Assembly: GCF_020085105.1 (NCBI RefSeq) | Contig: NC_058065.1 | Span: 937,665-1,001,664, forward strand | Origin: Siniperca chuatsi | Lineage: Eukaryota > Chordata > Actinopteri > Centrarchiformes > Sinipercidae | DNA: 64,000 nt | Reading direction: 5' to 3' | Shown here: positions 1-11,908 of the stretch, one piece after another | How positions within the stretch are numbered: the first letter of the stretch is position 1 | How the letters are laid out: the number at the start of each line of letters is the position of its first letter | Position numbers and translations under genes: made by a program | The notes under the pieces: generated by a model | Seen by the model: only the letters and a program-made list of their open reading frames with translations | Databases searched by the model: none | What the model was told of the DNA's origin: nothing

Positions 1-56
1 TCACGACGAGACGGATTTACAGAAACGTCTCTTAAAGAGCACGTGGACACACTCAC

Positions 57-3000
57 GGCCGTCTTGAAGGCGTCGTCTGTGATGTCTTTGAGGTTGATGG
101 TGACGTTGTAATACGCACCGAAAACAGCCGTCTCCAGAGCTTTAGCTGCCACCTGAAACCACACACACACACAACAGGACATTTTATTTTGGGGTTTTCT
201 GCTGTTTGATTGTTGAAGGTGAACAGAAAAAGGATCGTTACACATCTCTGCTTTAGAAAACGCAGCGAACATCAACGTAAACCTGGTTTTAAAGACGTCA
301 TAATGCTTCAGTGGAACTTTTGAACCTTTGAATGTTTTGCTCCTGAACATGTGACTCCTTCTAAGCAAAATGACTTCTATTCAACAGTAACTGTGATTTT
401 TGACTGTATGAACTAAAGTCATGTGATTGATCACACCTGACTGTTATAACTTTGTATTATTATTATTGTATTCTTTGTTTTTAAAGCAAAATGTACAAAA
501 GCAACACAGAAGTTACTGAACTTCCTGAAGGAGAACTAAAATAAAAACAGTGAATCTGAACCTGAGCGTCGGACTTGCAGGCGATGTTTCCGTAGACGAC
601 CATTTCTTTAAGATACGGCCAGAGGACGCTGATCCTCTCAGCCAGAGCCAGCGGGACGCCCACCGCTCTCTGCAGACCCTCCTGCATCGCAGCCTGTCGC
701 CTGGCAGACAAACATCAGGGTTAAAGGATGTGAACACTTCTCCACCACAGCTGAAAAGTTAACAATTAGTAATCTACAGGTTTGGAGCCTCCTGGTGGCC
801 GTAAAGTGTGTTACTGATATGTAACTGTAGATCTGTTAAAGGCCCAGTGTGCAGGACCCGCTCCCTCTGTAGATATAAAGGGCTTATTCTACACTAATGA
901 AGACATACTTATAAATATTATATTCCATTTCTGCCAATAATAAATGTTGCACACTGGACCTGATTGGACATGTTCCACACCATAATTGAACTTTGAATGA
1001 TAAATGTATGTGGAGCTTTAAACTCTGTGTGATTATGATTAGAAATGTTTTGCAGATTTAAAATATCACCTTTTCATTTCCTCTGCAGTGTTCTTTGGCA
1101 TCTTCAGCGCCGCCTGCAAAGAGAAGACACATTTTACCAACATATACAGTATTTATGTATTCACAACATCAGATATTTTTTTGAATGGGAAGAGTGTGTC
1201 CTACTGAGAGTGTTGCATTATGGGTTGTCTGTAGCCTTTATGTTGCTAGGCGAGCCAGGCTGTATGTCATTACTTTTGCAGGTATTTGGTCATAAACCAA
1301 AGTTTTATATAGTATTTATGTTATTGTATAATTTAGTCAGACTGTCCCATCAGAGCAGCTGAACCAGCAGTCAGCAGCTCCTGTCTGCAGTGGACCCGTG
1401 GACGGACAGACAGCTGTCTCTGGATCACTGTGAGACTGAAGGAAACTTAGAAACAGCAGGATTCTCAGGCAGGTTCTGCAGCCGCTTTTTTCTCTGGTGT
1501 CTCAGTGGATTTATGAGGTTTATTCTGGACGGACGTCAGAGACGATGTGACAGAGATGATGATCTCCTCTGGAAGTGTGAGTTCACCAATTAGCATATGG
1601 TACAAATATAATTAATTTGTAACGTGGCGTCCTCACCATGTAGCTGTTGAAGGCGGATGAGTCGGCGTCCACCATGAGCAGCAGCTCGTTCATGGCCTGA
1701 TGAAACGGAGGAATCAGCCTCCTCATCACACTGTCCAGGTTCTCAAACTGCCTCTTCCCGTATGTCATCTGACCCACCATGGCGCCCAACGCCGCCCCCT
1801 ACAGCACAAAACACAAAGTCACCATGTTCATATTTGGAGATGTTTGCCTTTCTGTAGTAAAACTGAGATGTTTATTCGTACCAGAGCAGCGACGGCAGCA
1901 GAAACTGATCCTCCACCGGGAGCCGCCGTCCGAGCGGCGACACTGTGAACAAACTGCTGCAGAGGCAGAGACACCAGCCGGCTGTCCTCCTGTGACCTCA
2001 CCATGTACCTGCACAGGTACCACAAACAACCTTCTGTCATTCCCAACACTTCCCTTGTTGCTTTATCACAAATATTTTGACGTTATAAAGCACAATTACA
2101 AGATTTAAGACGAAATGTTTTGACTTTTAATTTTCTCTCTCACCACGATTATTTAAATGTTTCCTAAATTTTAATCTGTTTGTTTTTATGTCTTAAAGCA
2201 ACAATTCAACATTTAGTGAAATCCCTTTCTTCTCTTCCTCTCTGAGAGTCAGATGTTCGGACTGATGCCACTCTCATGTCTGTACGCTAAATTTGAAGCT
2301 ACAGCTCCAGCTAGCAGTTAGCCTAGCTTAGCATCAAGACTAGAAATGGGGGGAAACAGGTAGCCTGGCTGTGTCCAAAGGACACCTCTAAAGATCACTA
2401 ATTAACATGTTATATCTGGTATATGTAATCCAAACAAAAACTGCAGCCAGCAGAGTTGCTGGTTGTGGTGCTAAGCTAAGCTAAGCTAACCGGCTGCAGG
2501 CCGATATTTAACAGACAAATATTTGAGTGGGGAAGAAGCACATTTTCCAAAATGCTAAACTATTCCTTTAAAACTCTTTTCATTATGAGATCGTTCTGTT
2601 GATTCACCATCAGCCGAACTGAGCCTTATTTTAGTTGCAGTAACTGTTCGTACGTCCTGTTCTTATCTTTAAATGCTCATAGAAATATATTGGATTAATA
2701 GTTCGTAAAATAAGCAGGGACAAATGATTAATAGCAAAAACACTGAGTTATAAGAAAAAGTTCATTTGAACAATTTTATATACTCTGCTCATCGTAAAGT
2801 TAATCTGCAAAGCAACTGTAACTGTCAGTGTGGATTGGACGTATACAGTAGTATAAAACTGAACAGTACCTGAGTAAACATACTTTCTGATCAGTACATA
2901 TTGATCAGAAAGTTGATTGATTATAGTAATTGTGGACCCTGTTGGACACACATCAGTGTAATGTAGTGTTGCAGTGAGTCCATATCAGTCTGAAGTTAAT

Positions 3001-6000
3001 AAGACTGTTTACATGTAAAGGGAAACTCATTTTGTGCCTTTTTCACTGGAAATATTAATAATTCACAGTTTCCAAGATATCTTTATGTTCTACAGACATA
3101 AACTTTGAACTGGTTTTGTCAGCTTGTCTCTACACGACGTATAAATAAAGCTATGTTACTATAAATAAAACATGCTCAGACTCCAGAGGTAAAGAGTCAC
3201 TAGAACTCACTCGATGATTCTCTCCTTCGGGTTGAACGGGCCGAGAGAGTCGAGGCCGAGCTTGCTGATCACCTGACGACACACAAACGAAGACACGTCA
3301 CATCTTTGTGAGTTAAAACTGCTGAAGTTAATATTTTCTAAAGCCTCGTCTCTGACCAGCCGGACTTTGTGCTCCTCTTCGATGACGAAGAGTCGGTCTC
3401 TGTGGATGTAGAAGTCGGCAGCGTCCAGCAGAGCCTTCAGCGGGATCAGACCCACGACCTGAGAGCCGACTACAGGCAGCTTCAGGTCCTGAACACAACA
3501 AAGTTCTTTATTTACAGCAGACGGGTGCGAAAAGCCCACAACAAAACCTACATTTAAACAATTTACACACAACTGTAGCTGATGATTCAGTAGCTACACA
3601 ATCACACTGAAGTTATTAAGACATTATCAATTATTTGGATACTTGTTTCATAAAGAAATACAGCTCTATAGTGATAAGACTCGTCTCTGTATCGGAACTA
3701 TGTTGTGCTAGAGTGCACTAGAGTGCATTGTCCTTATCAAATCAAATTCAAATAACGTTTATATACATATCATTCTTACTGATGGTTTTCTCGTTATACA
3801 GCAACGTACCGACTTCTAACGTTCGCTTAGAGAGAAGACTCTTGCTGGAATAACACACACTGAGTCTGTGATTCTTGATGTAACAAGATAAAGTTTGGTG
3901 TGTAGAAGTAAAAAGGAAACAACGCCGCTAACGTCAGCAAACTTCAGCTTCTTCCTTTTCACTCGGCTTTGGGCCGACGACACTGTAGGTGATGCTTTAA
4001 AGGCTAAAACGACATATTTCTACTTGTTGAATGCAACTCGAAGTTGTGTGTTGACCTCTGACCTCAGCGACCCTGCAGATCTCCTCGTACACGGTGTGGA
4101 GGGGGGTCAGCTCGTAGTCCAAGATGTTGGTGGACACCTGAGCGATGTTGGCCTCGTCCAGGTACCAGCCCATCCCCTGCACCTTCTGCAGCATCCCGGG
4201 CTGCTCCACACACAAGGAGAGGTCACCGAAGGTCATGTTGAGTCCACCTGAGGATGGATCACTAACTGGACTGGTCTAGTGTACTGGTTCTACTGGTTTT
4301 TCTCTAGTTTTTGAATACATGTTACATGAGGTACTTTTACACACGATTTCATCCTCTAAATCTGCACAGTTTCTCCATCAGATCCAGATTCTTTATCCAA
4401 TAAAAGTTCCACATCTTCAAACAGAAAAGCTGAATAAAGTCACGTGTTTTTAAGGAATTTATTTAAGGTTTGACTCATGGAAGTGTTTATTTGCTTATGA
4501 TGAACTGAGAGACCCATTGAGTTTACCCATGAGCCCCCTAACGTGTTAAGTTATTCAGCTTAATGATTAAACATCATGTGACCTTTAAACTGAGAAACAA
4601 GAGGTTTGGTAGTAAATAAGTACCAATATAGTAAGCAGTACGTAAGGTACAAGTAAACAGTAGGTAACTGGCAAGTAAAAATATAATAGTTGTTTGTAAG
4701 TAGTTAAATAAAAGTAATAAGTACCAACTAAGTAACAGTATAGCAGTAAGTAGTAAGTACCATGTAAGTAAGGAAACATTTATTAGTAACTAAGTAGCAA
4801 GTAAGTCGTAAGTATCCAATAAGTAAACAAAGTAGTTAGTAAGAATGTAGTAAGTAATAATACAATAAGTAGTAGGCTAAGTCAGCAATACTTGAAATAT
4901 TGTACAATATACTCTGTTTTCAATTTAATTTATTGATATTTATTCATACCTCTATTACTGCTGTGCAATATCCACCGTCTCATAATCATCTTAATAAGCT
5001 ACACTTAACTTGACAGTTCATGCACTATTACGTATTACTTATATTATTACATTGTATTATACCGTACATACTTATCATCAACCTCTAAATCCACTTTGTA
5101 CTTAATTTATCTGACCTGTATTATAGTGTATTATATTTTTTGCTTAGTACTTCTGTTCCTGTGTGACTGATGTAAAGGCGAGCTCCTGTAACTAAAGAGT
5201 TTCCCCTCAGGGATCAATAAAGTATTTCTGATTCTGATTCTCATATGTAATAAAAAATAGTAAGTACCAATATAGTAAGTAGTTTGTAAGAAAGTAAAAA
5301 GTACCAATATAGTAAGTAGTGAGTTAGTGGTAAGTAGCTAGTAAGAAGGAGTAATATATGCAGATTGTAAGAACATAGTGAGGAGTAAAGAAATAACAAG
5401 CAGCAAGTAAATGCAGTGTGAAGTAAGTAAATAGTAAATACTTAAGTTGCAGTAAGTAGCAAGTGGGAAAGACAATAGCAGGTTAGTAAATAATGAATAC
5501 GTGAGGAAGTCATGAAGCAGTAAGTAAACAATAAGTACGGACATTCTGTAATGAGGATGAGGTCGGTAAGAAAACAGTCTTATACAGTTTATAACGTAAA
5601 GAATTCAAAAATCCTGAAAGCAAGTGAAACTGACTTCAGATCAAAAAACACTGAAGCTACAAGCTGAGAACTGGATATTTGACTCAGACTCCCAGCATGC
5701 ACCTGGTCTTTCCCTCGGCCCTGCTCCCGGACGTCCAGAGCGATGCGATGAGCCTGCTCCTTGGTGCTGATAAGGTTCACGTTGTAGGCGATGAGGAACT
5801 TGCGAGCGCCGGTTACCGTGGCGCCCCACGATGGCACGAACGCGGCGGGGCCGAAGTCAGGGGCCCAATCATCACACTTCAGCTGGAGGAGAGAAAATCA
5901 AAACATCTGTCAACAGAAACATGGGAAATAGAGTTTTGGAAGTTGTTTTGGATGTTTTCTTTTATTTTGAAACAAAGAAGAAACCCAGAAACCCAGCAGT

Positions 6001-7996
6001 TCGATTGGTGTCTCACCTTCTCAGGTAAAGCTTCGTACTCTCCGGCTCGGACAGACGGGAGACTTCTCCTCGTTGCTTTTCGTGCTGCTTCTCCATAAAG
6101 ATAAACTGTGGATGAAATAGTGATTATTAGCGATGCTGCTAGAAAGAAAAGTAAAAATGTTCCAACACGTCTCCCTCCAAAATCCACACTAAGACTCTTT
6201 TCTGTGGCGTTCATGCTGAAAAAGTCAAGAAAGAAGTGTCAGTGATACTTTTCTGCGTCATGGGCTCAGTCACTGTGGCGTCTCACCGGGGACGTGCAGC
6301 ATTTCTGCCAGTTTCCGTCCAAAGATGTTGGCACAGTTGACGCAGTCGTCCATGGAGACGTTCTGGACGGGGATGAAGGGACAAACGTCCAGCGCTCCGG
6401 TCCGAGGATGCTCACCTGAACAGGTAACACACACACATCAGGTATCTCCTCTTGTGTAACACTTCCCGGTGTGTCACTGAAGGGCGCTGCTGACCTGAGT
6501 GTTTGCTCATGTCGATGAGGCTGAAGGCCTGCCGGGCGGCGTTCAGCGCGCCCTCCACCACAGCCGCAGGAGAGCCCACGAAGGTGTAGACGGTCCGGTT
6601 GGTGGAGGCTCCGGGGTCGACGTCCAGCAGGCTGCAGCCGGAGGTGCCGGAGATGGCTGCTGAGATGGCATCGATCACCTGAAACACCAGGAAGTCATGT
6701 CAACGGTCACATCTGTTCACATCTGTAAGGAGTCAGCTGCTGGTCCATTTCACAGGTTTTACCCTTAGACCTGACTTATGTTTAAAGGAAAATAAGGTGT
6801 TTTGGGTTATCTGAGTCTATTTTAATCCAACACTCTGTCTGGCTGCTGCCCCCCCTCCTAAAAACAGTAACTTTATCTCTGTATCATCTTCAGCTGACAC
6901 TGACTGTGGATGACGTCCTCCACCTTTAAAGTGTAGTCCACACCAGCAAGTCTTTGGACATGTGAGTTTAAAGTAAAACTTCAGAATTTATGCTTTACTC
7001 CGTCCTTTCAAATTCCTACAAACTATAAAACAGTCTGGACGGAGTGCTGCTCGGGCGTTTACAGATTTCTTCAACAATCCTGAAATGGCAATAAAGTATT
7101 GAATCTTTGAAACAGTGTCCACTTGTAAATGACACAAAGTGCATAACAGCGCAAGAAAGGCAGCAAACAGACGGACAGTCCATCTGGACTTGGTGGCCAA
7201 GAGAGAGACTCGGTTCATCTGTCGGAGAACACATGGACAAACACTTGTTGGACAGAATGTAAATGTATTAAAAAGGCAAAACTAAGAAATACAGGAAACC
7301 TTACTGGCTCCAACTACAACCTGTCTGAAGGTCAGAGGTCACAGTTCAGTGGGTGACGGACAGCCTCGCTTGTTTAAATTCAGTTCAGTTCTTGAAACCA
7401 AAAAGTCCTGAAAGTAAAAACCTGCAGACTCCGGCCGCCGAGATCAGTAACTCCTCAGCAACGCTGAGGTGTTTTGTGGTTGTTGGTTAAATCGTGATGC
7501 TTTCAATCACTGAGCTTCAAAGTTTGTTCTTGACCTTGACAAAACAAGCTCAACTAAAGGTTCACTTACTAGCGTTTTCCAGAAAACACACAGACTTCAT
7601 CAGCAGATAGAACTGAGCACTTTTAGGAATTTTGATCGGTGTCCGTTTAAAAGTTTACTTTCAAAGTTCATTTTTGAGAGTTTGAAATGACTTCTAGTGT
7701 CACATTTGTTTACACAGTCATATTTTATCACTCCAGTTGTAAGGCAGGTTTTGGCAACACCTATTTAGCATTTGGACTCAGTAGATCAACATGTAATAAA
7801 GGGTTAATAACAATAATGTAGTTGTAAGTGTTTACTGATGTATTTGTTAACAACTATAACTCCTGTGAAGTATCAATCACCTGATGCTGGTGTTGATTTA
7901 AAAACGTTTAAACTTAAAAAGTTTAAATTGTAAATAACCGACCTCTTTGTTTCGACCCTCAGAGAAGTTGGGGACACACTCCACCAGCTGAGCCAT
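57..7996 (-). CDS. ftcd: Formimidoyltransferase-cyclodeaminase, 13 exons, last exon(s) outside the window
   Basis: This bifunctional folate enzyme transfers the formimino group of formiminoglutamate to tetrahydrofolate and then deaminates it cyclically, at the end of histidine breakdown. Exons read on the minus strand: 7996-7943, 6678-6495, 6415-6287, 6105-6017, 5882-5703, 4200-4063, 3488-3357, 3272-3211, 2008-1882, 1798-1637, 1113-1070, 700-562, 152-57. All introns are GT/AG, the phases agree, and the sum is 512 codons; the human protein is about 541. The start is [14 protein letters not shown]. The transferase domain (about 1-326) shows [11 protein letters not shown] and [11 protein letters not shown], whose His falls at residue 82, the catalytic position known from the pig enzyme. 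It also has [14 protein letters not shown] and EQGRGKDQ. The cyclodeaminase domain (about 334 on) has [22 protein letters not shown] and [10 protein letters not shown] see no disabling lesion. Confidence 0.97.
1335..1590 (+). repeat. Dispersed repeat of about 250 bp, ftcd intron copy
   Basis: The stretch with AGCAGTCAGCAGCTCCTGTC and GACGGACAGACAGCTGTCTC recurs almost unchanged in introns of the adhesion GPCR copies (from about 18530, 38275 and 55275), always on the plus strand. It lies in the ftcd intron between the exons at 1070-1113 and 1637-1798. No coding capacity is recognised, and the family (SINE or MITE) cannot be named from sequence alone. Just upstream (about 1277-1303) is a short reverse-orientation match to the repeat seen at about 10290. 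Confidence 0.7.
2193..2572 (+). mobile_element. MITE-like element with terminal inverted repeats
   Basis: The left end starts TTAAAGCAACAATTCAACAT. The right end, read in reverse complement, starts TTAAAGGAATAGTTTAGCAT, so the termini are imperfect inverted repeats. The interior has the GCTAGC and GCTAAGCTAAGCTAA motifs common in percomorph fish repeats. It is non-coding, about 380 bp, and lies in the ftcd intron between 2008 and 3211. A reverse-orientation fragment of the same family is at about 22655-22790. Confidence 0.7.
4608..5545 (+). repeat. Degenerate AGTAAGT-rich tandem array, split by a LINE tail
   Basis: Two blocks (about 4608-4885 and 5242-5545) consist of irregular repeats of AGTAAGTA, AGTACCAA and close variants. 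The block between them is a LINE 3' tail, so a single older array was probably interrupted by an insertion. It lies in the ftcd intron between 4200 and 5703. The short open frames in it are by-products of low complexity. Confidence 0.8.
4888..5241 (+). mobile_element. LINE 3' end fragment (same family as 24147-26235)
   Basis: It shares with the full LINE tails the motifs GCTACACTTAACTTGACAGT, GAGTTTCCCCTCAGGGATCA, AATAAAGTATTTCTGATTC and a terminal (TGATTC)n. Only 3' UTR is present, as expected of 5'-truncated retrotransposition. Confidence 0.85.
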
Positions 7997-8000
7997 GGCG

Positions 8001-8522
8001 TCTGCAAACTGAGTGAAAAGAGTTCAGCCTCAGACTTACAGCCTGCAGGTCCAGTGTCACCCCCCAAAACCCCACAGCCCCCCACACGTTTCAGCGGGTT
8101 CGATCATTAACAGCTCCGCAGCAGATCTGTATGTAGGTCGCCTGACAATGATTACCCCGAGTCCTCAGCACAAACACGCTCTCTGCTTACTCAATCAACC
8201 GACAGTGTAAAGTGCTGCTACAGCGCCCCCTACAGTCTCATGCACCCCCACCGCCCTGCCACATGAACTCACCCCCTCATAATGTGTTCATTTGAAGTGA
8301 TTCAAACTGGATGTTCTTTAACACTGTTAATTCCAGTAAAGCGGACATTGTTACAATAAAGTTTTTTCATACACATGATCAGTTAACGTTAAGGTCACGT
8401 TTGTAGTCGTGCTGCTAACTCGGAGTGGCAGAAGCTGGAGGTTTCAACCATTTATGGATTATAAGTCGTTACTCATTACTTTCAGCTATATTTAATCTAC
8501 TGTAGCTGTCCATTACTATCCC
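8001..8522. other. Intergenic DNA upstream of ftcd
   Basis: This is the region 5' of the ftcd start codon and should contain its promoter and 5' UTR. I see no unambiguous TATA box, CpG-dense block or conserved exon. The open frame at 8013-8210 has no recognisable protein. Confidence 0.5.
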
Positions 8523-8945
8523 TACCCTCTAAGTGTCAGTCTGCATGACCCTAAGTCATTAAACTGGACATTGATCATTAACATCTCTGCAATACTTGAC
8601 ATGATTGTGCAATGTGCTGTGTAATACTCCTGTGCAATATTTTAGTTTAAAATTTCCTATTTATTGATATTGATATTACTCATATCTTTATTACTGCTGT
8701 GCAATATCCTCCATCTCATTATAAATAAGCTACACTTAACTTGACAGTTCATGCACTATATATGTGCATGAACTGTTTATACTTATACCCACCTGGTACT
8801 TATTTTCTGACCTGTATTATAGTGTATTATATTTTTTGCTTAGTACTTCTCTTCCTGTGTGCACTGACGTGACAGTGAGCTGCTGTAACAAAAGAGTTTC
8901 CCCTCGGGGATCAATAAAGTGTTTCTGATTCTGATTCTGATTCTA
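8523..8945 (+). mobile_element. LINE 3' end fragment
   Basis: It starts at the CCCTCTAAGTGTCAGTCTG segment that corresponds to the end of the ORF2 stop region in the longer copies, runs through the same 3' UTR, and ends GGGATCAATAAAGTGTTTCT plus a (TGATTC)n tail. Confidence 0.85.
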
Positions 8946-10019
8946 TCAGTACCTGTAATCACTATACTAACCCAAACTGATTTGATTGAATCAATTGATT
9001 TTTGATGTTTAGTGTGTGTTTAGCGTCACTAACTGACAGGTTGTATCCTGTTTACTTAATTTGTACACATCTGTACACTCTCAGAAAGAAAGAGAAGAAT
9101 CTTTATGAAAACGTGAATTCAGGATTAAAGCATCAAAAATGAAGCAACATTTCTGCTTTGTTGAACAAGAGTTTCCCCTTATATGAAAGCTAATAAATAT
9201 TTGGTTTCATCAATTTAACAGTAACTAAGTACATGTTTATGAGTTTATATCGAAATGATTTCTTGAGAAAACTTTATACTTAAGAGAAATAGTCTTAGTT
9301 TCTAGAAAACATTTTAACTTCAGTCTCAAACTATTTATATAACACAGGCACAATGTAATGTTTAAACACTGACCGACAGACTCCAGGTCAGATTTGTTTG
9401 ATTGTTGAGACTGTGATGAAGTAGAAACCAGAGTCAGAAACCAGAAACAGCGACCTCTTGTTGTTGTTTTCTTCACCTGAAACCTTTTCAACACAGATAT
9501 AAAACCTGACACTAAATCAAAGTACAGACAGCAGTAAAGTCACAGCTGGTTCCTGGTTGGGCTTAAAAATTTGAAGAAGTTACATCACATGAAGCCAAAC
9601 TCCAGCAGTGAAAGGTTAATCAGTGACCAGCTGGATATCTGACAGCTGATTGGTTCAGAGGAAAAACAATCAGTCCACCTCAGTGTTGACTCAGGAGGGC
9701 TGAGACTGAGAGATCATGAATATGTCTGCTGCTTTTATGTCTTAACGTCTGCTCCTGTTAATATTTTAGTATCTTCCTAAACTGCTGCTTTCTGGTATCA
9801 TCAGTGGGATTTTGATGATGAAGTAAAGTTACTTTATTTATTCATATGATCCGTTCCAACAGAGGCTGATCGAGAGGAACCACTCCAGTTTAAAGTCCTC
9901 TGCTCTTCATCAGACATGCATGTACCAAAACTTAGTCTTTGTCACTATAGTCTTTTCTCCTGGAAAATCAACACATGCTGTTTGACAACACTTCAGAAAG
10001 AGAATAAATCATCCAAGTA
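8946..10019. other. Intergenic DNA, nothing recognised
   Basis: This is AT-rich sequence without splice-consistent coding exons or a repeat I can name. The open frame on the minus strand at 9237-9512 has no recognisable motif. Confidence 0.5.
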
Positions 10020-11213
10020 ACTTTTGTAATGCAGCATCTTTGCCTCTTTCTGGTGCTGAAATAGTCTCATTGCTGCCCCCTGTGGTCAAATACATCCCCT
10101 GCAACTCTGGTCAGCAAGACCCACAGTTGTAGCTGGTGTTTTTAGCCACGTTAGCAGCACGGCTCTATGGATGCTAATGTCAGTTCATCAGTCATGCTCC
10201 CCTCAGGATGAACTGTAATAACTCTGCTGATCCTCTGACTTTCCATCTAGCGCCACCATCAGGTCGACATGTTAACGTGTCCAACACTTTGGTTTATGAC
10301 CAAATACCTGCAGAGCTGATGACGTTCCCATCAGCCTCAGCTGGACTCTGTGTTTACTGCTAATTAGCTAATGTTCTCTCTAAGATTGAGAAAGCAGTCG
10401 CCAATCAGTTGTGTGACTTTCTACATAACAATAGTTTATTTGAGGATTTTCAGTCAGGATTTAGAGTGCATCATAGCACAGAATTACAAATTACCTTTTA
10501 ATTTCATCAGACAATGGACTTGTCTCTGTACTTGTCTTAAAGATCTCATAATACCTTATTACCCGACTAGAACACTGCACTCCCAGGATGCAGGGTTACT
10601 TATGGTTCCTAGAATCTCCAAAAGTAGACTGGGAGCCAGAGCCTTCAGTTATCAAGCTCCTCTCCTGTGGAACCAGGTCCCAGTTTGGGTTCAGGAGGCA
10701 GACACCATCTCCACATTTAAGAGTAGGCTTAAGACTTTCCTCTTTGATAAAGCTTATAGTTAGGGCCGGCTCGGGTGAGCCCTGAACCATCCCTTAGTTA
10801 TGCTGCTATAGGCCTAGACTGCCAGGAGGCTTCCCATGATGCACCTCTTTCCTCTCTCCTCCTCTCCCTCTCCGTCTGTATGCATTTTTATCCCATTACT
10901 GCATGTTACTAACTCGACATCTTCTCTCTCCCGTAGTTTTGTGCTTTCTCGTTTCTCTCCTCTCTCCTTCTGTCGCTTTCAGCAGGTATTTCTGCCTCCG
11001 GAGCTGCAGAGTCTGGATTTGTGGTTGTGGCCCACCTGCTACTACAGTTGTTGTTATTGGCTCTGTTATTAAACTCAGATAGAGAACATGCTAAACATTA
11101 CACCTGCTAAACATGAGCATGACACTATGAGCATGTTAGGATGCTAATGTTAGCATTTAGCAAAAACAGCCTAACAGAGCTGCTAGCATGGCTGTAGACT
11201 CTTAGTTGGATTT
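10020..11213 (+). repeat. Dispersed fish repeat interrupted by an L2-like LINE
   Basis: The left part (about 10020-10376) ends near CTGCTAATTAGCTAATGTT. The right part (about 11076-11213) has CATGCTAAACATTACACCTG, GCTAATGTTAGCATTTAGC and GAGCTGCTAGCATGGCTGTA. The parts abut in order around an inserted LINE. Fragments of the same repeat occur in intron 1 of the three GPCR copies (about 12230-12335, 32985-33120, 48840-48975) and briefly in the NLR intron at about 61315-61336. Confidence 0.65.
10377..11075 (+). mobile_element. L2-like LINE remnant with an internal deletion
   Basis: An early reverse transcriptase piece (KIEKAVANQLCDFL, then FEDFQSGFR) passes, after loss of the RT core and in a disturbed frame, into an ORF2 C-terminus with GLLMVPRISKSRLGARAFSY, APLLWNQVPVWV and STFKSRLKTFLFDKAYS followed by a stop at 10761-10763. 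A pyrimidine-rich 3' UTR follows to about 11075. It is a dead copy and not a host gene. Confidence 0.8.
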
Positions 11214-11214
11214 T

Positions 11215-11908
11215 AAAGACTTTAACAAGGTTCGTATTGCTTTGATCCTGCACAGACGTGTCTTTGCTGAACATGTGACAGTTTTACTATCAGTGGCTGA
11301 GACAGTTTCCCTTCTGGTGATTGATTATATTTTTCAAATCAAACAAATAATAATAAAACTTTACAGAAGTTACAGAATTTTATCATTATTTGACTTTCAG
11401 GCTTCACTCACTGATTTGTGGTTGTCTTTGTGTCTGATTTCACCTGCAATCAATCAACAAATTGAACTTCATTGATATAGCACCTTGTATACAGGTAAGA
11501 CTTGTTCAAAGTGCCTCACAGGTGATTTATAAGATGGACAAATGGAAGTTTAATGCACACAAAAAAGTAAGATTTACAGATATACAAGATTAAAATGTGC
11601 TTAAAAATGATAAAAGTGGAATAAAATGAATAAAACCAAATAGACATTAGCTTAAAACAACACATTTCATTCCAGATGAAGTCACCAGCCGAGACGTGGG
11701 ATTTTTTGCAGTGTGGAGTCAAACAGTTATTGAAGAACTTTGAGCTTCTGTTTTATGATTTCACTGTTAGCTCTTTATCAAAATATAATCACACTGGCAC
11801 TTCCTTTACTGCAGCACAGCTCAGCTCAAATGGCAGAATAACATGAGGAGATTTAATGAACTGGACTAAACACACGCCAACGTCTCCAATCTGAAGCAGT
11901 TCACCAAC
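11215..11908 (+). promoter_or_regulatory. Upstream module of adhesion GPCR copy A
   Basis: This 690-bp segment is repeated with high similarity upstream of copy B (31793-32496) and copy C (47645-48352), so the duplications carried the presumptive promoter and 5' UTR with them. It includes a dispersed-repeat piece (about 11455-11560) with ATTGATATAGCACCTTG and CAAAGTGCCTCACAGGTG. The block just before the start codon (GGAGATTTAATGAACTGGAC onward) is the likely 5' UTR. Promoter function is inferred from position and co-duplication only. Confidence 0.5.

Noticed and set aside
1045..1362. 105-codon plus-strand frame
   Set aside because: It overlaps a real ftcd exon on the other strand and repeat sequence; no protein family is recognised.
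10371..10763. 130-codon frame as a host gene
   Set aside because: Its C-terminal half is an L2-type ORF2 end; it is a transposon remnant.
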